NCBI RefSeq assembly: GCF_023100805.1
Contig: NZ_CP095855.1
Span: 5,187,001 to 5,251,000 of the forward strand
DNA: 64,000 nucleotides
Direction: 5' to 3'
DNA from: Chitinophaga filiformis
Lineage (GTDB): Bacteria; Bacteroidota; Bacteroidia; Chitinophagales; Chitinophagaceae
A program made the translations under genes and the position numbers. Shown one piece after another: positions 43,465 to 52,078 of the stretch; position 1 is the stretch's first letter, and every line of letters begins with the position of its first letter. The notes beneath the pieces were generated by a model. That model saw only the letters and a program-made list of their open reading frames with translations. It did not search any database and was not told where the DNA came from.

Positions 43465-45593
43465 TGCCTATCAGTTTATTATCAGAACCCATCAGGAGAT
43501 ATATCCGCGATAAACGCTGGGAAGAACTGCGTCCTATACAGGCAGCCGCTATCCAAAAAATCATGGCTGCCGACGGCAACTACATTCTTGCGTCGAGAAC
43601 TGCGTCCGGTAAAACCGAGGCGGCCTTCCTTCCTATATTATCCAGGCTAAATCTAAAGGAAAATGGCGTACAGGTGCTATACATATCTCCCTTGATTGCC
43701 CTGATCAATGATCAGTTTCAGCGGGTGGAAGAGTTATGTAAGTACCTCGACATTACCATCACCAAATGGCATGGAGAAGCGAGTGCATCGGCTAAAAAAT
43801 CCTTACTTTCCAATCCCAACGGCATTATGCTGATTACGCCGGAGTCTATTGAGGCAATGTTCGCCAATAAACCCTTTAACATTAAACATCTGTTCTCCAA
43901 TCTCCGGTATGTGGTGATCGATGAAATACATTCCTTTCTTGGCACAGCCAGGGGTATACATTTAAAGTCCTTGTTGTCAAGGATCCAGGTGGCCACCGGG
44001 CATTCCTTCAACGTGATTGGCCTCTCCGCCACTATTGGCGACTACCAGGAAGCCAAAAAGTTTACGGGCAGGGAAGATATTACTAAAGTTCTCGTAGACA
44101 GAACGAAGAAAGAAATACAGGTAACATTCAAATATTTCGAAGGAACACCGGTTGAGCTACCACTTGCGCTGCTGAAAGACCTGTATCTTGAAACAAAAGA
44201 CAACAAAGTATTCATCTTCCCTAATAGCAGGGGCACTGCTGAAGAAGTAGCCGTAAAACTCAAGAAAATATCAGAAAAGGTAGGCGGTCATAGCAATTAT
44301 TTCTCTCATCATTCCTCGGTCGACAAAGAAGTAAGAGAATATGTGGAATACTTCGCAAAAAACAGTGACAGAAAAAGTTTCTGCGTTGCCTGCACTTCTA
44401 CGCTTGAACTCGGAATTGACGTAGGTAGTGTGGAGGAGGTAGTACAGATTGATTCAGCGCACAGTATAGCGTCTTTAATTCAGCGGGTTGGAAGAAGCGG
44501 ACGAAAAGATGGCCAGGCAAGTAAGCTGCTGTTATATGCCACCAACCGTTGGAGTTTGCTACAAGCTATTGCCTGTTGGGAGCTTTATCAGCAGGAGTTC
44601 ATAGAGCCTCCCGAAATGCCGCAAAAGCCTTATGATATCCTGGTACATCAGATTCTTTCCATTCTGAAAGGTGCCAATGGTATAAGCTTTACACAGCTCC
44701 TGGCTCAGCTTACAGCCAACTTCGCCTTCTCTAACATCTCTCCTGCCGAAATTGAAGATATTGTGCAACATCTGCTTGCACTTCAATTCATCGAAAAAAT
44801 CGGTGCAGAATTAATTGTGGGCGTTGAAGGAGAAAAACTTGTTAACAACAAAGATTTTTATAGCCTTTTTATTTCCGAACCCTATCTCAAGGTTGTACAT
44901 GGCGGTAACAGGATAGGAGAAATACCATTCTCACCGCAGATCGCCGTCGATCAAAACATTTTACTTGCAGCCAAAATCTGGAAGATAAAGTTTGTTGACA
45001 TCAACGCAAAGAGAATCGAAGTAGAGCGAGCGGTGGATGGGAAAAAACCAATATTTTCCGGTACTCATCCATTTATACATGAAAGAATACGGATGAAAAT
45101 GCTGGAAGTTCTTTACTCTTCTCAGCCCATCTCCTATTTGGACATGTCTTCAGAGGAAGAGCTTCGTGAGATGCGCCAGGAATTTTCAGCTTTTAAAATC
45201 CTTAATATATCAACTGACAGGCCCCTGATTATTAAGGATCGTGAAGTGCAGCTATTTTCGTTCACCGGAACAAAAATAAATCACGCGTTGGAATACATAT
45301 TCTGCATAAACAACATCCTTATTACTCCGGATGAAAAAACCAGTTCATTTTCGATCATTACTCCAATTGAAGAATTTAAGACGAAATGGGCATCATTGAT
45401 AACAGGCCAGGAATATATTGATGAACAGCTTACATCCCTGGTCGAAGAAAAACCAGATTTACTCGACTTTTCCAAATGGGGTAGATACCTGCCAGTTAAG
45501 TACCAGGTAAGTTTACTGAAACAGCAACACTATGATTTCGATAATGCCAGACGATTTGTTCAAACCGTCAAACTTATCCCGGGAGCTGACTGA
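43464..45593 (+). CDS. Lhr-type SF2 DEAD/DEAH helicase (BrxHI-like)
   Basis: 709 residues. Q-motif-like RPIQAAAIQKI, motif I ASRTASGKTEAA (Lys50), II VIDEIHSF (DEIH, 153-156), III GLSATIG (188-190 SAT), V TSTLELGIDVGSV, VI LIQRVGRSGR (340-347). A winged-helix and Lhr-core region follows (about 390-480), then an extension of about 220 residues ending in YDFDNARRFVQTVKL. Shorter than full Lhr (about 1,500), similar to stand-alone Lhr-core or BrxHI helicases. The start codon ATG overlaps the ATPase stop (TAATG, 43461-43465). Predicted 3'-5' nucleic-acid translocase powering the module. No nuclease domain was recognised in any of the three proteins. Confidence 0.85.
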   Translation: MPISLLSEPIRRYIRDKRWEELRPIQAAAIQKIMAADGNYILASRTASGKTEAAFLPILSRLNLKENGVQVLYISPLIALINDQFQRVEELCKYLDITITKWHGEASASAKKSLLSNPNGIMLITPESIEAMFANKPFNIKHLFSNLRYVVIDEIHSFLGTARGIHLKSLLSRIQVATGHSFNVIGLSATIGDYQEAKKFTGREDITKVLVDRTKKEIQVTFKYFEGTPVELPLALLKDLYLETKDNKVFIFPNSRGTAEEVAVKLKKISEKVGGHSNYFSHHSSVDKEVREYVEYFAKNSDRKSFCVACTSTLELGIDVGSVEEVVQIDSAHSIASLIQRVGRSGRKDGQASKLLLYATNRWSLLQAIACWELYQQEFIEPPEMPQKPYDILVHQILSILKGANGISFTQLLAQLTANFAFSNISPAEIEDIVQHLLALQFIEKIGAELIVGVEGEKLVNNKDFYSLFISEPYLKVVHGGNRIGEIPFSPQIAVDQNILLAAKIWKIKFVDINAKRIEVERAVDGKKPIFSGTHPFIHERIRMKMLEVLYSSQPISYLDMSSEEELREMRQEFSAFKILNISTDRPLIIKDREVQLFSFTGTKINHALEYIFCINNILITPDEKTSSFSIITPIEEFKTKWASLITGQEYIDEQLTSLVEEKPDLLDFSKWGRYLPVKYQVSLLKQQHYDFDNARRFVQTVKLIPGAD

Positions 45594-45930
45594 TCCCCGC
45601 TCAGCCCTGGTATCGGGATACCCATGTTTAAACAGCCTGCCCTTCAGAAAACCGCCTGTTCTAATTGCTCACTCCTAATTCCCTATCTGTCGAACCTGCT
45701 ATTCTAAATGTTGCCAGCAGCCCCATACAAATATTCCCATTTAAAAGAAACTTGCTATCTTTACCCGTATGAGAATGACTGTAATGTTATAATTCCCACC
45801 TTGCCGTAGTTCCTACGCATTGCACGCCATAAAACTATGGTGCGAATTTTCTTTCCCTAATGCAGGTTTATTTATCAGAATCAGGACAACATTTTGTTCC
45901 TGCGCAGGTACATTCCCAAATAAATAATTT
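45594..45930. other. intergenic region after the TerB-ATPase-helicase operon
   Basis: 337 bp with no convincing gene. No strong hairpin was seen directly after the helicase stop. A minus-strand ORF overlapping its right part (45813-46109) is an antisense shadow of the dioxygenase gene start. Confidence 0.5.
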
Positions 45931-46716
45931 ATGTCAAATATATTAAGTGAAAAAGAAGTAGAACAGTTTATAACCGAAGGATTCATTCGTATTGATAATG
46001 CTTTTCCCCCGAATGTAGCGGAAGCTGTTTTAGGCATTCTATGGAAAGATCTTCCTTTTGAGCGGGAAAATCCCCGCACCTGGACCGAGCCGGTGATCCG
46101 CCTTGGCATGTATACTCAACAGCCTTTTATAGACTCTGTTAATACGTCCATACTGCATGCAGCTTTTAACCAGTTGATCGGAACAGAAAAGTGGATCCCA
46201 TGCCGGAACGTGGGTACGTTTCCGGTAAGGTTTCCGGCTGAGAAGCAACCAAACGATACGGGCAAACACGTAGATGCAAGTTTCCCGGGAAAAGATGCGT
46301 CTGATTATTTTGAATGGCGCGTAAATATAAAATCCAAAGGACGGGCATTGCTAATGCTGGTTTTATATTCAGATGTAACGAATGCCGATGCTCCAACGAT
46401 TATTTATAAAGGGTCCCACCTGGATGTTGCCCATCTCCTGCAGCAGGAAGGTGATGCCGGGCTCTCTTTTATTGATCTGGCACGAAGCCTCGATAAGTTG
46501 CCCGGGCGGCAGGAGGTGTTTGCGACAGGCAAAGCTGGCACGGTTTATCTCTGTCATCCGTTCCTGGTGCACTCCGCGCAGCCACACAGAGGTAACACAC
46601 CTAAATTTATGGCCCAACCGCCATTACTTTTACGGAATGAGCTGACTATTACGGATTCAGATACCGGCTACGCGCCTGTAGAAGAGGCAATTCGCCTGGC
46701 CCTGGGTTTGTATTAA
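45931..46716 (+). CDS. phytanoyl-CoA dioxygenase-like Fe(II)/2-oxoglutarate oxygenase
   Basis: 261 residues of the PhyH cupin-like family. Iron ligands fit GKHVDASFPG (H-x-D) and YLCHPFLVHSAQPHRG (distal His), with the 2-oxoglutarate Arg in HRG or the following PKFMAQPP. The N-terminal helix LSEKEVEQFITEGFIRIDNAF is the usual PhyH opening. Expected to hydroxylate a small molecule; substrate unknown. It stands alone between the TerB module and a convergent gene, separated from the latter by a hairpin. Confidence 0.83.
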   Translation: MSNILSEKEVEQFITEGFIRIDNAFPPNVAEAVLGILWKDLPFERENPRTWTEPVIRLGMYTQQPFIDSVNTSILHAAFNQLIGTEKWIPCRNVGTFPVRFPAEKQPNDTGKHVDASFPGKDASDYFEWRVNIKSKGRALLMLVLYSDVTNADAPTIIYKGSHLDVAHLLQQEGDAGLSFIDLARSLDKLPGRQEVFATGKAGTVYLCHPFLVHSAQPHRGNTPKFMAQPPLLLRNELTITDSDTGYAPVEEAIRLALGLY

Positions 46717-46804
46717 GGCACCCACACTGAGTACTGTTGCACTTAAACATGTTGATGAAGGCATAAAGGAGCAGTTCGTGAAGATCAATGAACTTATAAA
46801 CGGA

Positions 46805-46834
46805 AGCCCCGGTAGGTGTTACCCAGCCGGGGCT
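46805..46834. terminator. GC-rich hairpin between convergent genes
   Basis: AGCCCCGG (46805-46812) pairs with CCGGGGCT (46827-46834) around a 14-nt loop that can pair further (GGT/ACC). On the plus strand CTTCCTTC follows. It serves the dioxygenase gene and the PLC-like gene that ends 7 bp away. Confidence 0.65.
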
Positions 46835-46840
46835 CTTCCT

Positions 46841-47956
46841 TCAGGCTCCACTTAAAGTCATCGCTATCTGCACGACAGGTCCGGGAGCATTAGTTGTACG
46901 TGGCTGCTGATACCAATCGCACGTAATCAGATTAAAGGGATATTTCCCATGCAATTGCTTAATAAAGTCAGCCATATCAGCATTGGCGAGCCGCGCCAGC
47001 CCCTCCAATAGCAGGGGTTCTACTGGTGTCACTGTCAACGTTTTCATAACATAACAGATCAGATCTGATGCATGTGGCGTCAGTACCCAACTGATACCCC
47101 AGGGACTCGTCGGATTGGATGGGGCATCCTTCAGGGCCTTCAACTCCCTGTCCCAGAGCTCGGGGACGTTATCAACGCCAGCAGGTGAATCTGTCGCGTT
47201 GAAGCTACCTTCAAACACCAGGGAGTCATTGTAACTATACCTGTCAGTATCAGCATTTAATATAATCACCTTGGTTCCTGATCCGCAGATATCCGACATT
47301 GAAGTATCTGTAAAGAAAGTACTGAGATTATCCTTAACGGGAACCGGGTATATATTCTTTTCCTCGTTCTGATTCAATATATTTCCCAGCATTTTAACCA
47401 CGCCACTGGTTCTGGCGGCAGTATCATCACCAAAATTTGTATGTGAAATCTGCAGGAAGATCAGCTCCCGGCGTATCGGCGTCTGCTGCCGTCCTTCACT
47501 GATGAACTGGTAAACATCATTCAATACGGTGCTTAACAGCGGACCGCGCAGACCATGTTGAAGATAGTAGTCGTTAGGTGTAGTTGTGTCATCGTAATAT
47601 AAACGCAGGTCAAAAAAGCGAATGCCATTGTTTAACTGTGCATAGATAGAATCAGAACTATCCTGCGACTGTGACTGTTGCTTCACCACACTAATGATAT
47701 AATCATACATCTCCGGGCCAACATAATAGGTCGCCTTTTCTTTCGGACCGCTACTAGTCCATGGCCATAAACCATTGGCGGGAGCAGACTGGTTACTGAG
47801 CTGCCACAAGAATGCAATATTTGAATAAGAGACGGTCGAAAGGGCATTGGAGAGACCATAGCTGCCGCTGTCATGTGTGCCCGGTATAACGATCTGACTA
47901 AGTTTTTTCTTCTGGATGGAGGGGTCGCTCATCCATGAATTTAGGTTGTTGGCCAT
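46841..47956 (-). CDS. PI-PLC-like phosphodiesterase, no signal peptide
   Basis: 371 residues of the phosphatidylinositol-specific phospholipase C X-domain superfamily. The first catalytic His lies in QIVIPGTHDSGSYGL (about 22-36). QLNNGIRFFDLRLYYD supplies the Arg/Asp, and YYLQHGLRGPLL the second His, as in bacterial PI-PLC (H32 and H82 equivalents). Unlike secreted bacterial PLCs it begins MANNLNSWMSDPSIQKKK, with no signal peptide. It follows the unknown 302-residue gene by 2 bp, so the two form an operon. Could act on a phosphodiester-linked lipid or sugar, or be an effector exported by a non-Sec route (inference). Confidence 0.75.
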   Translation of the reverse strand: MANNLNSWMSDPSIQKKKLSQIVIPGTHDSGSYGLSNALSTVSYSNIAFLWQLSNQSAPANGLWPWTSSGPKEKATYYVGPEMYDYIISVVKQQSQSQDSSDSIYAQLNNGIRFFDLRLYYDDTTTPNDYYLQHGLRGPLLSTVLNDVYQFISEGRQQTPIRRELIFLQISHTNFGDDTAARTSGVVKMLGNILNQNEEKNIYPVPVKDNLSTFFTDTSMSDICGSGTKVIILNADTDRYSYNDSLVFEGSFNATDSPAGVDNVPELWDRELKALKDAPSNPTSPWGISWVLTPHASDLICYVMKTLTVTPVEPLLLEGLARLANADMADFIKQLHGKYPFNLITCDWYQQPRTTNAPGPVVQIAMTLSGA

Positions 47957-47958
47957 TA

Positions 47959-48867
47959 CTATAAATTTTTAGAAAGAAGAGACTCAATATCTTTATTGAT
48001 GGAGGCGACTATCTTATGATTATAATTGTCATTGAGCAGGCCCTCCACTACCCGTGTACTTTCCGTGGCAGCCTGGACGATGGCCCAGATGATCGGGTTT
48101 ATCGCAAATATGGGACCGCCTATACTTAGGTCACTCAAGGAGAATTTCAGATCAGATATAACCGCTGATTTCAGAGACGCGCCGTTAAACGTCACCATGG
48201 CATCTATCAGGATACTCAACCTGGAGGTTTTCAGATAAGCCTTAGCAAGTGGCACTACTGATCCAAAACTTGCTTTGCCCTCCAGATCAATAGATCCTGA
48301 GTTTATGATAGCTACGAGACGATAATTACCGTCCGCCAACGGCGCCACTGCAGCATAACTGGCATAGATAGAATCAAGCCCTTTGCACTCCGTCAACTGG
48401 ACTGTGAGTTCCTTCCATTTCAACCGTTGTGCCAGTAAAGCGGATGCTATAGCTCCGGCATTAGCGGTAAATACCGAATTAAGCAACATTTGACAAATCG
48501 CCGGCCCTGAATAAACAAAAAAGTCAAAGCTGACATCGGCTGCAAACTGGTTCGCTGCAAGAAACGCTGTGAATGCGGGGGTATTGGAGACGTCGGTAAT
48601 ACGGGTTTTGTAATGACCAGTACCTAATTCAAAGTGAATCATGTTGCCGCCAAACGCAATAGTACCCCTGGACTGTTTAAAGAAACATTCGCCTTTATCT
48701 TTGGTTGTACATTTTTGTTTGTCAGATTGATAGGCCTTTAATGTGGTGTCTGACAACCCCTCTAAACAACTTGTCGAAAAAGAACAATTGCCGGCATCTC
48801 CGGTAAGATTGTTAAGATACATGCCAGCTTTTGTATCAAAACTGACATTTTCATTTACAGTAGTCAT
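47959..48867 (-). CDS. hypothetical protein, partner of the PLC-like protein
   Basis: 302 residues, family not recognised. No signal peptide. Six cysteines fall in the first 65 residues (NCSFSTSCLEG, QKCTTKDKGECFF), a long Ala/Leu-rich helical middle (ICQMLLNSVFTANAGAIASA) follows, and beta-rich segments with hydrophobic stretches lie near 225-270 (SLSDLSIGGPIFAINPIIWA). The sequence pattern could be an amphipathic or pore-like protein, but this is weak. It is promoter-proximal in a two-gene unit with the PLC-like gene. A 14-bp palindrome CTTTTAATTAAAAG (48871-48884) sits just before the ATG and may affect expression. Confidence 0.6.
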   Translation of the reverse strand: MTTVNENVSFDTKAGMYLNNLTGDAGNCSFSTSCLEGLSDTTLKAYQSDKQKCTTKDKGECFFKQSRGTIAFGGNMIHFELGTGHYKTRITDVSNTPAFTAFLAANQFAADVSFDFFVYSGPAICQMLLNSVFTANAGAIASALLAQRLKWKELTVQLTECKGLDSIYASYAAVAPLADGNYRLVAIINSGSIDLEGKASFGSVVPLAKAYLKTSRLSILIDAMVTFNGASLKSAVISDLKFSLSDLSIGGPIFAINPIIWAIVQAATESTRVVEGLLNDNYNHKIVASINKDIESLLSKNL

Positions 48868-49156
48868 AGTCTTTTAATTAAAAGCGGTTATTCGTGAAAT
48901 AATAAGTGAGAGCGGAGGGATAACAATCAGGCTAACTATGTCATTTTATCATCAATAAGGTCTAAGAGTAATTTACCGATAAAAAGGAATATCAAAAAAA
49001 AAAATTGATTTACATCTACATTCGTCGTTTACTACTATCACACACCTGGCGAACAGTTTTTTTATCTTAAGTCAAATAAGAAGATGGCAAAGGTCTTTTT
49101 GCCTGAAGTTCAGGGTGCCGGTACATTCAATTGGGATTTTGGTGTTGTTATAGTTT

Positions 49157-50434
49157 CTATTTGACTTCCAAACTAAACTGGGTATACTCTCCCCTGGCGT
49201 TTTTCTTCACGATCGTATGCTTACCTTTATAGAGCAACAAAGGGCGTACATGTGCATTATCGACATAAACCACGTCAGTAGCTATAGCATTCTGGTGCTC
49301 CTTCTTCAGTTCTCCGGGGTTATAAGCACTGAATACACAACCACAATCTTTCACTAGTGCGGGTTTGAACCAGGTGACTACCCTCTTTTCTACGTCTTTA
49401 AACAGAAAGCCAGGGCGCCCGAGGGAGTCCTTAAAGCTGGCATTGAAAATGGTATAATCTACCGGGTAGTGATTACCATAGTAATTCCAGATCTTTTTAG
49501 TTGCATTATCAACTAATACGAAGGCCTCAGCCCGGCGGATCGTATCATTGGTCAGTGTATCAATAACAATTTGTTTTTCATTTAACTCTGTCTGATCGAT
49601 TGTAAGGACATCTTCATAATTGAGGAGCTTGCGTAACTGGCTACCCATCATCGGGCCCGACTCATTGATATGAGCATAGCCCGCATGAATGATAAACCTG
49701 GATTTCGGATTGGCACGGATAATAGCAAGAATGTTTTTCGCCTGTTGTTCCTCCCTTAATGATGTAAATACACTTTGTATTACTTCTCCTTTCTCATTTT
49801 TTATGATCGATGCAGAGTCCCTGGGTTGATAACTAATATACTTCATCGAGCCATTTTTGTCAAGCAGGACGCTATCATCCCATGTAGCCCGTGCCAGATA
49901 CTCATAGGCCCTGACCTTATAACCCTTCTTTGCCGCATACCTGATCAGCGAGGCATAAGTCGGTTCATTCAGAAAGACGCCTTCACCTTTTACAGGATAA
50001 GTTCTTTTATCTAACTGGTTATTGGGCTGGATGCCTTCCGCGAGGAAAACATTATAACCCTGCTGATATAAGGCGCTTAAAAGCGATTTAGTAAAAAGTC
50101 TATGCTGCGGGCGGTAATGAGCTTCATTGATCAATATGATCCGATGTTTCGCAGCCTCTCTGAGAATGAATTCGCGGGCATCAAGGACATGCTTGTTATA
50201 CAGCGTAATTCGAATAGGTGCCTTTGGCGTACCGATCGAATCTTCATATACCATACTTTCATGGTAATATCCCGCAACTGACAACGTGGTCAGATTCATT
50301 TCTGTAGCATAAGGAGCCCTGTTGTTCCTCGCGATAATAGAGTCCGCAAAATCATAGCTGGAATTGCCCGATTCGTGCTGATCTGCTGATAATGAAATGA
50401 TAAGACAAAGAAGAGGAATGATAGCGAATTTCAT
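49157..50434 (-). CDS. exported Tiki/ChaN- or EreA-like domain protein
   Basis: 425 residues. A signal peptide, MKFAIIPLLCLIISLSA, is followed by a region (about 90-280) with RIILINEAHYRPQHRLFTKS (E-x-H), YNVFLAEGIQ (Glu), YKVRAYEYL and FIIHAGYAHINESG. This Glu/His pattern is shared by the EreA/ChaN/Tiki superfamily, whose members include haem-binding, metalloprotease-like and esterase-like proteins. The C-terminal 130 residues are beta-rich with one CGC pair. Periplasmic or surface-exposed. Single gene; its upstream spacer ends in the terminator at 50787-50831. The superfamily call is moderate and the activity unknown. Confidence 0.6.
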   Translation of the reverse strand: MKFAIIPLLCLIISLSADQHESGNSSYDFADSIIARNNRAPYATEMNLTTLSVAGYYHESMVYEDSIGTPKAPIRITLYNKHVLDAREFILREAAKHRIILINEAHYRPQHRLFTKSLLSALYQQGYNVFLAEGIQPNNQLDKRTYPVKGEGVFLNEPTYASLIRYAAKKGYKVRAYEYLARATWDDSVLLDKNGSMKYISYQPRDSASIIKNEKGEVIQSVFTSLREEQQAKNILAIIRANPKSRFIIHAGYAHINESGPMMGSQLRKLLNYEDVLTIDQTELNEKQIVIDTLTNDTIRRAEAFVLVDNATKKIWNYYGNHYPVDYTIFNASFKDSLGRPGFLFKDVEKRVVTWFKPALVKDCGCVFSAYNPGELKKEHQNAIATDVVYVDNAHVRPLLLYKGKHTIVKKNARGEYTQFSLEVK

Positions 50435-50786
50435 GGGTGTAGCTTATATTTGAAACGTGAACAGATATATTCAGACTGGTTGTTTTTCATAATACAGTAC
50501 CAAACGACCTTCTGACTTTGGGTAATAACACCATTATCAACAACATAGAAAAATATCCCGTGATCGTGAAATCCGTTTAAGATCAGGAAATAAGGCAATA
50601 GTCGCTATGCGTTGCATGAATTGAGGATGTTAGCCGATAATCGTGAGTAATCTTAGAAATTAACGGACCGGCTATTGAAATAGTATATTTTCGGTAATAC
50701 TTTTTATATATATTATATAAGGTATAGACTTTAAAACATTCAAATGGTTAATCAACACCTATATTATACGACTTCACGATCAGGCA
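50435..50786. other. intergenic region upstream of the Tiki/ChaN-like gene
   Basis: About 350 bp, AT-rich, no gene. It should contain the promoter of the minus-strand gene starting at 50434, but no consensus TTTG-N19-TAnnTTTG was found. Confidence 0.4.
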
Positions 50787-50831
50787 CTTAAAATGCAAAA
50801 ACCGCCTGGAGAGCGGTTTTTGCATTTTAAG
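50787..50831 (-). terminator. perfect 19-bp hairpin terminator
   Basis: 50787-50805 and 50813-50831 are exact inverted repeats (CTTAAAATGCAAAAACCGC) around the 7-nt loop CTGGAGA. It lies about 65 bp beyond the stop of the BNR-repeat gene; the A/T outer arm supplies a U-run. Confidence 0.88.
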
Positions 50832-50897
50832 CTATTTTAACACATTTCACAAGTATTTAATATTCAATTCAACCTGGTTCGGTTAATGAACCAATTT

Positions 50898-51932
50898 TCA
50901 ACATCCCCCCTTGCCGGGTATGGCATAGATCACGTTGCCTGAAAACAATAAATTGAAAACCTTATCTCCTACAGCAGGAAGTAGTAATTCCCATGTCTTC
51001 CCCTTGTCTGATGATCTGAAAATGCCGTCACGATGAACACAAATGAAGTTTTCACCAACCGGGATAATTGAAACCGCGGAGGCTTTCACATTAGGACGAT
51101 CATTCCAGGTCCGCCATATTGAATCATCAACGACATTGTCCCGAAGGTCGGCGCTAATCAGCTGCCAGGTTTTACCGCCGTCATGGGATGTCCTTAACCT
51201 CCTGGTATTCGACGCCGGATCAGAAGTGATAGCAGCGAATCCACCTTTGATCTGTTTTACATCCCAGGCCACATCGCCTTCAGTACTCACCACCGCCCAG
51301 TTTTCGCCATTATCGGTCGATCTTATTATCCCTCCCGTACTGATCGCCAGCAGCACACCATTCGCCTCTGCAAGATGCCCTACCAGGCTTCCGGTATGGA
51401 CATGCTTCCAGGTCTTTCCGTTGTTAGCCGTTTTAAAAAAACCTTTGTCCGTGCCGATGAAAATTGCACCTCCGGCAGTCTCAAAAGTGCTGCGTATCCG
51501 TGGCTCAGCAAAAAGTTCGAATACCGGCGACCATATACTCGTTCCGTCTGCTTTTTTCAAATTTATACCCCAGTATTTGCCGACAACTCTCCCGGACTTA
51601 CCTGCGGCAATGCCGCTATACTCATAAGGGAAAATCTCTTTGGCCCAAAAAGGAGCTGTGGCATTAGGCGCATTGTGATAGAATCCGTTCTCAACCTTTA
51701 AGTACAGTCCTTTATCATTTGCAAAGAAGCCATTTCTCTGGACACCACCCTCCAGCAAATTTTCGGGCAACCCTTTGCTGATGTCCTGCCAGCTTTGTCC
51801 GCCATCTGTAGATTTAAAAACGACCTTTCCAGTTCCTGCCTTCTCTTTTTTTGGGTCCGGATGCCTATCCGGGAGAAGGGAAGATGAGAGAACCGTGAAA
51901 AGGAGCAAAAAGGCAAGGATATAAGAATTCAT
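50898..51932 (-). CDS. BNR-repeat (sortilin/Ycf48-like) exported protein
   Basis: 344 residues from MNSYILAFLLLFTVLSSSLL (start 51932; a longer frame to 51965 is unlikely). The signal peptide is followed by a beta-propeller with five Asp-box/BNR repeats: STDGGQSW, TANNGKTW, STDNGENW, SHDGGKTW and SSDKGKTW. Such propellers are sialidase-like or Vps10/Ycf48-like scaffolds; no sialidase Arg triad was seen, so an enzyme is not implied. The gene is divergent from the membrane-anchored winged-helix regulator, with phased repeats between them, and is probably its target. A perfect terminator follows. Confidence 0.85.
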   Translation of the reverse strand: MNSYILAFLLLFTVLSSSLLPDRHPDPKKEKAGTGKVVFKSTDGGQSWQDISKGLPENLLEGGVQRNGFFANDKGLYLKVENGFYHNAPNATAPFWAKEIFPYEYSGIAAGKSGRVVGKYWGINLKKADGTSIWSPVFELFAEPRIRSTFETAGGAIFIGTDKGFFKTANNGKTWKHVHTGSLVGHLAEANGVLLAISTGGIIRSTDNGENWAVVSTEGDVAWDVKQIKGGFAAITSDPASNTRRLRTSHDGGKTWQLISADLRDNVVDDSIWRTWNDRPNVKASAVSIIPVGENFICVHRDGIFRSSDKGKTWELLLPAVGDKVFNLLFSGNVIYAIPGKGGC

Positions 51933-52002
51933 CGCTATATTTTTTTTTGGTGAGCAATGATGCAAAGCTATCTGTCCTCAACTACCTCAAAGCCTTTTAG
52001 CG

Positions 52003-52051
52003 GTAAAACGTTGTAAAAGATGCGTAAAACGTTTGTAAAACCGACTAAAAC
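52003..52051. promoter_or_regulatory. five helically phased TAAAAC boxes, candidate operator
   Basis: TAAAAC or TAAAAG begins at 52004, 52014, 52025, 52036 and 52046, i.e. every 10-11 bp, one helical turn. The larger unit GTAAAACGTTGTAAAA (52003-52018) recurs as GTAAAACGTTTGTAAAA (52024-52040). It lies in the 146-bp spacer between the divergent BNR and winged-helix genes. OmpR/PhoB-type proteins bind such phased direct repeats, so autoregulation plus control of the BNR gene is the natural reading (inference). Confidence 0.6.
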
Positions 52052-52078
52052 CGGGGGCTATTGGTGTATTTTGCACAC

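Noticed and set aside
40196..45593. Complete BREX locus
   Set aside because: Only BrxD-like and BrxHI-like proteins are present; BrxC/PglY, PglX methyltransferase and PglZ are missing from the flanks within the window.
46728..46840. Plus-strand codons LSTVALKHVDEGIKEQFVKI after the dioxygenase gene
   Set aside because: Protein-like but only about 40 codons, no start or recognisable family, and it runs into a terminator hairpin.
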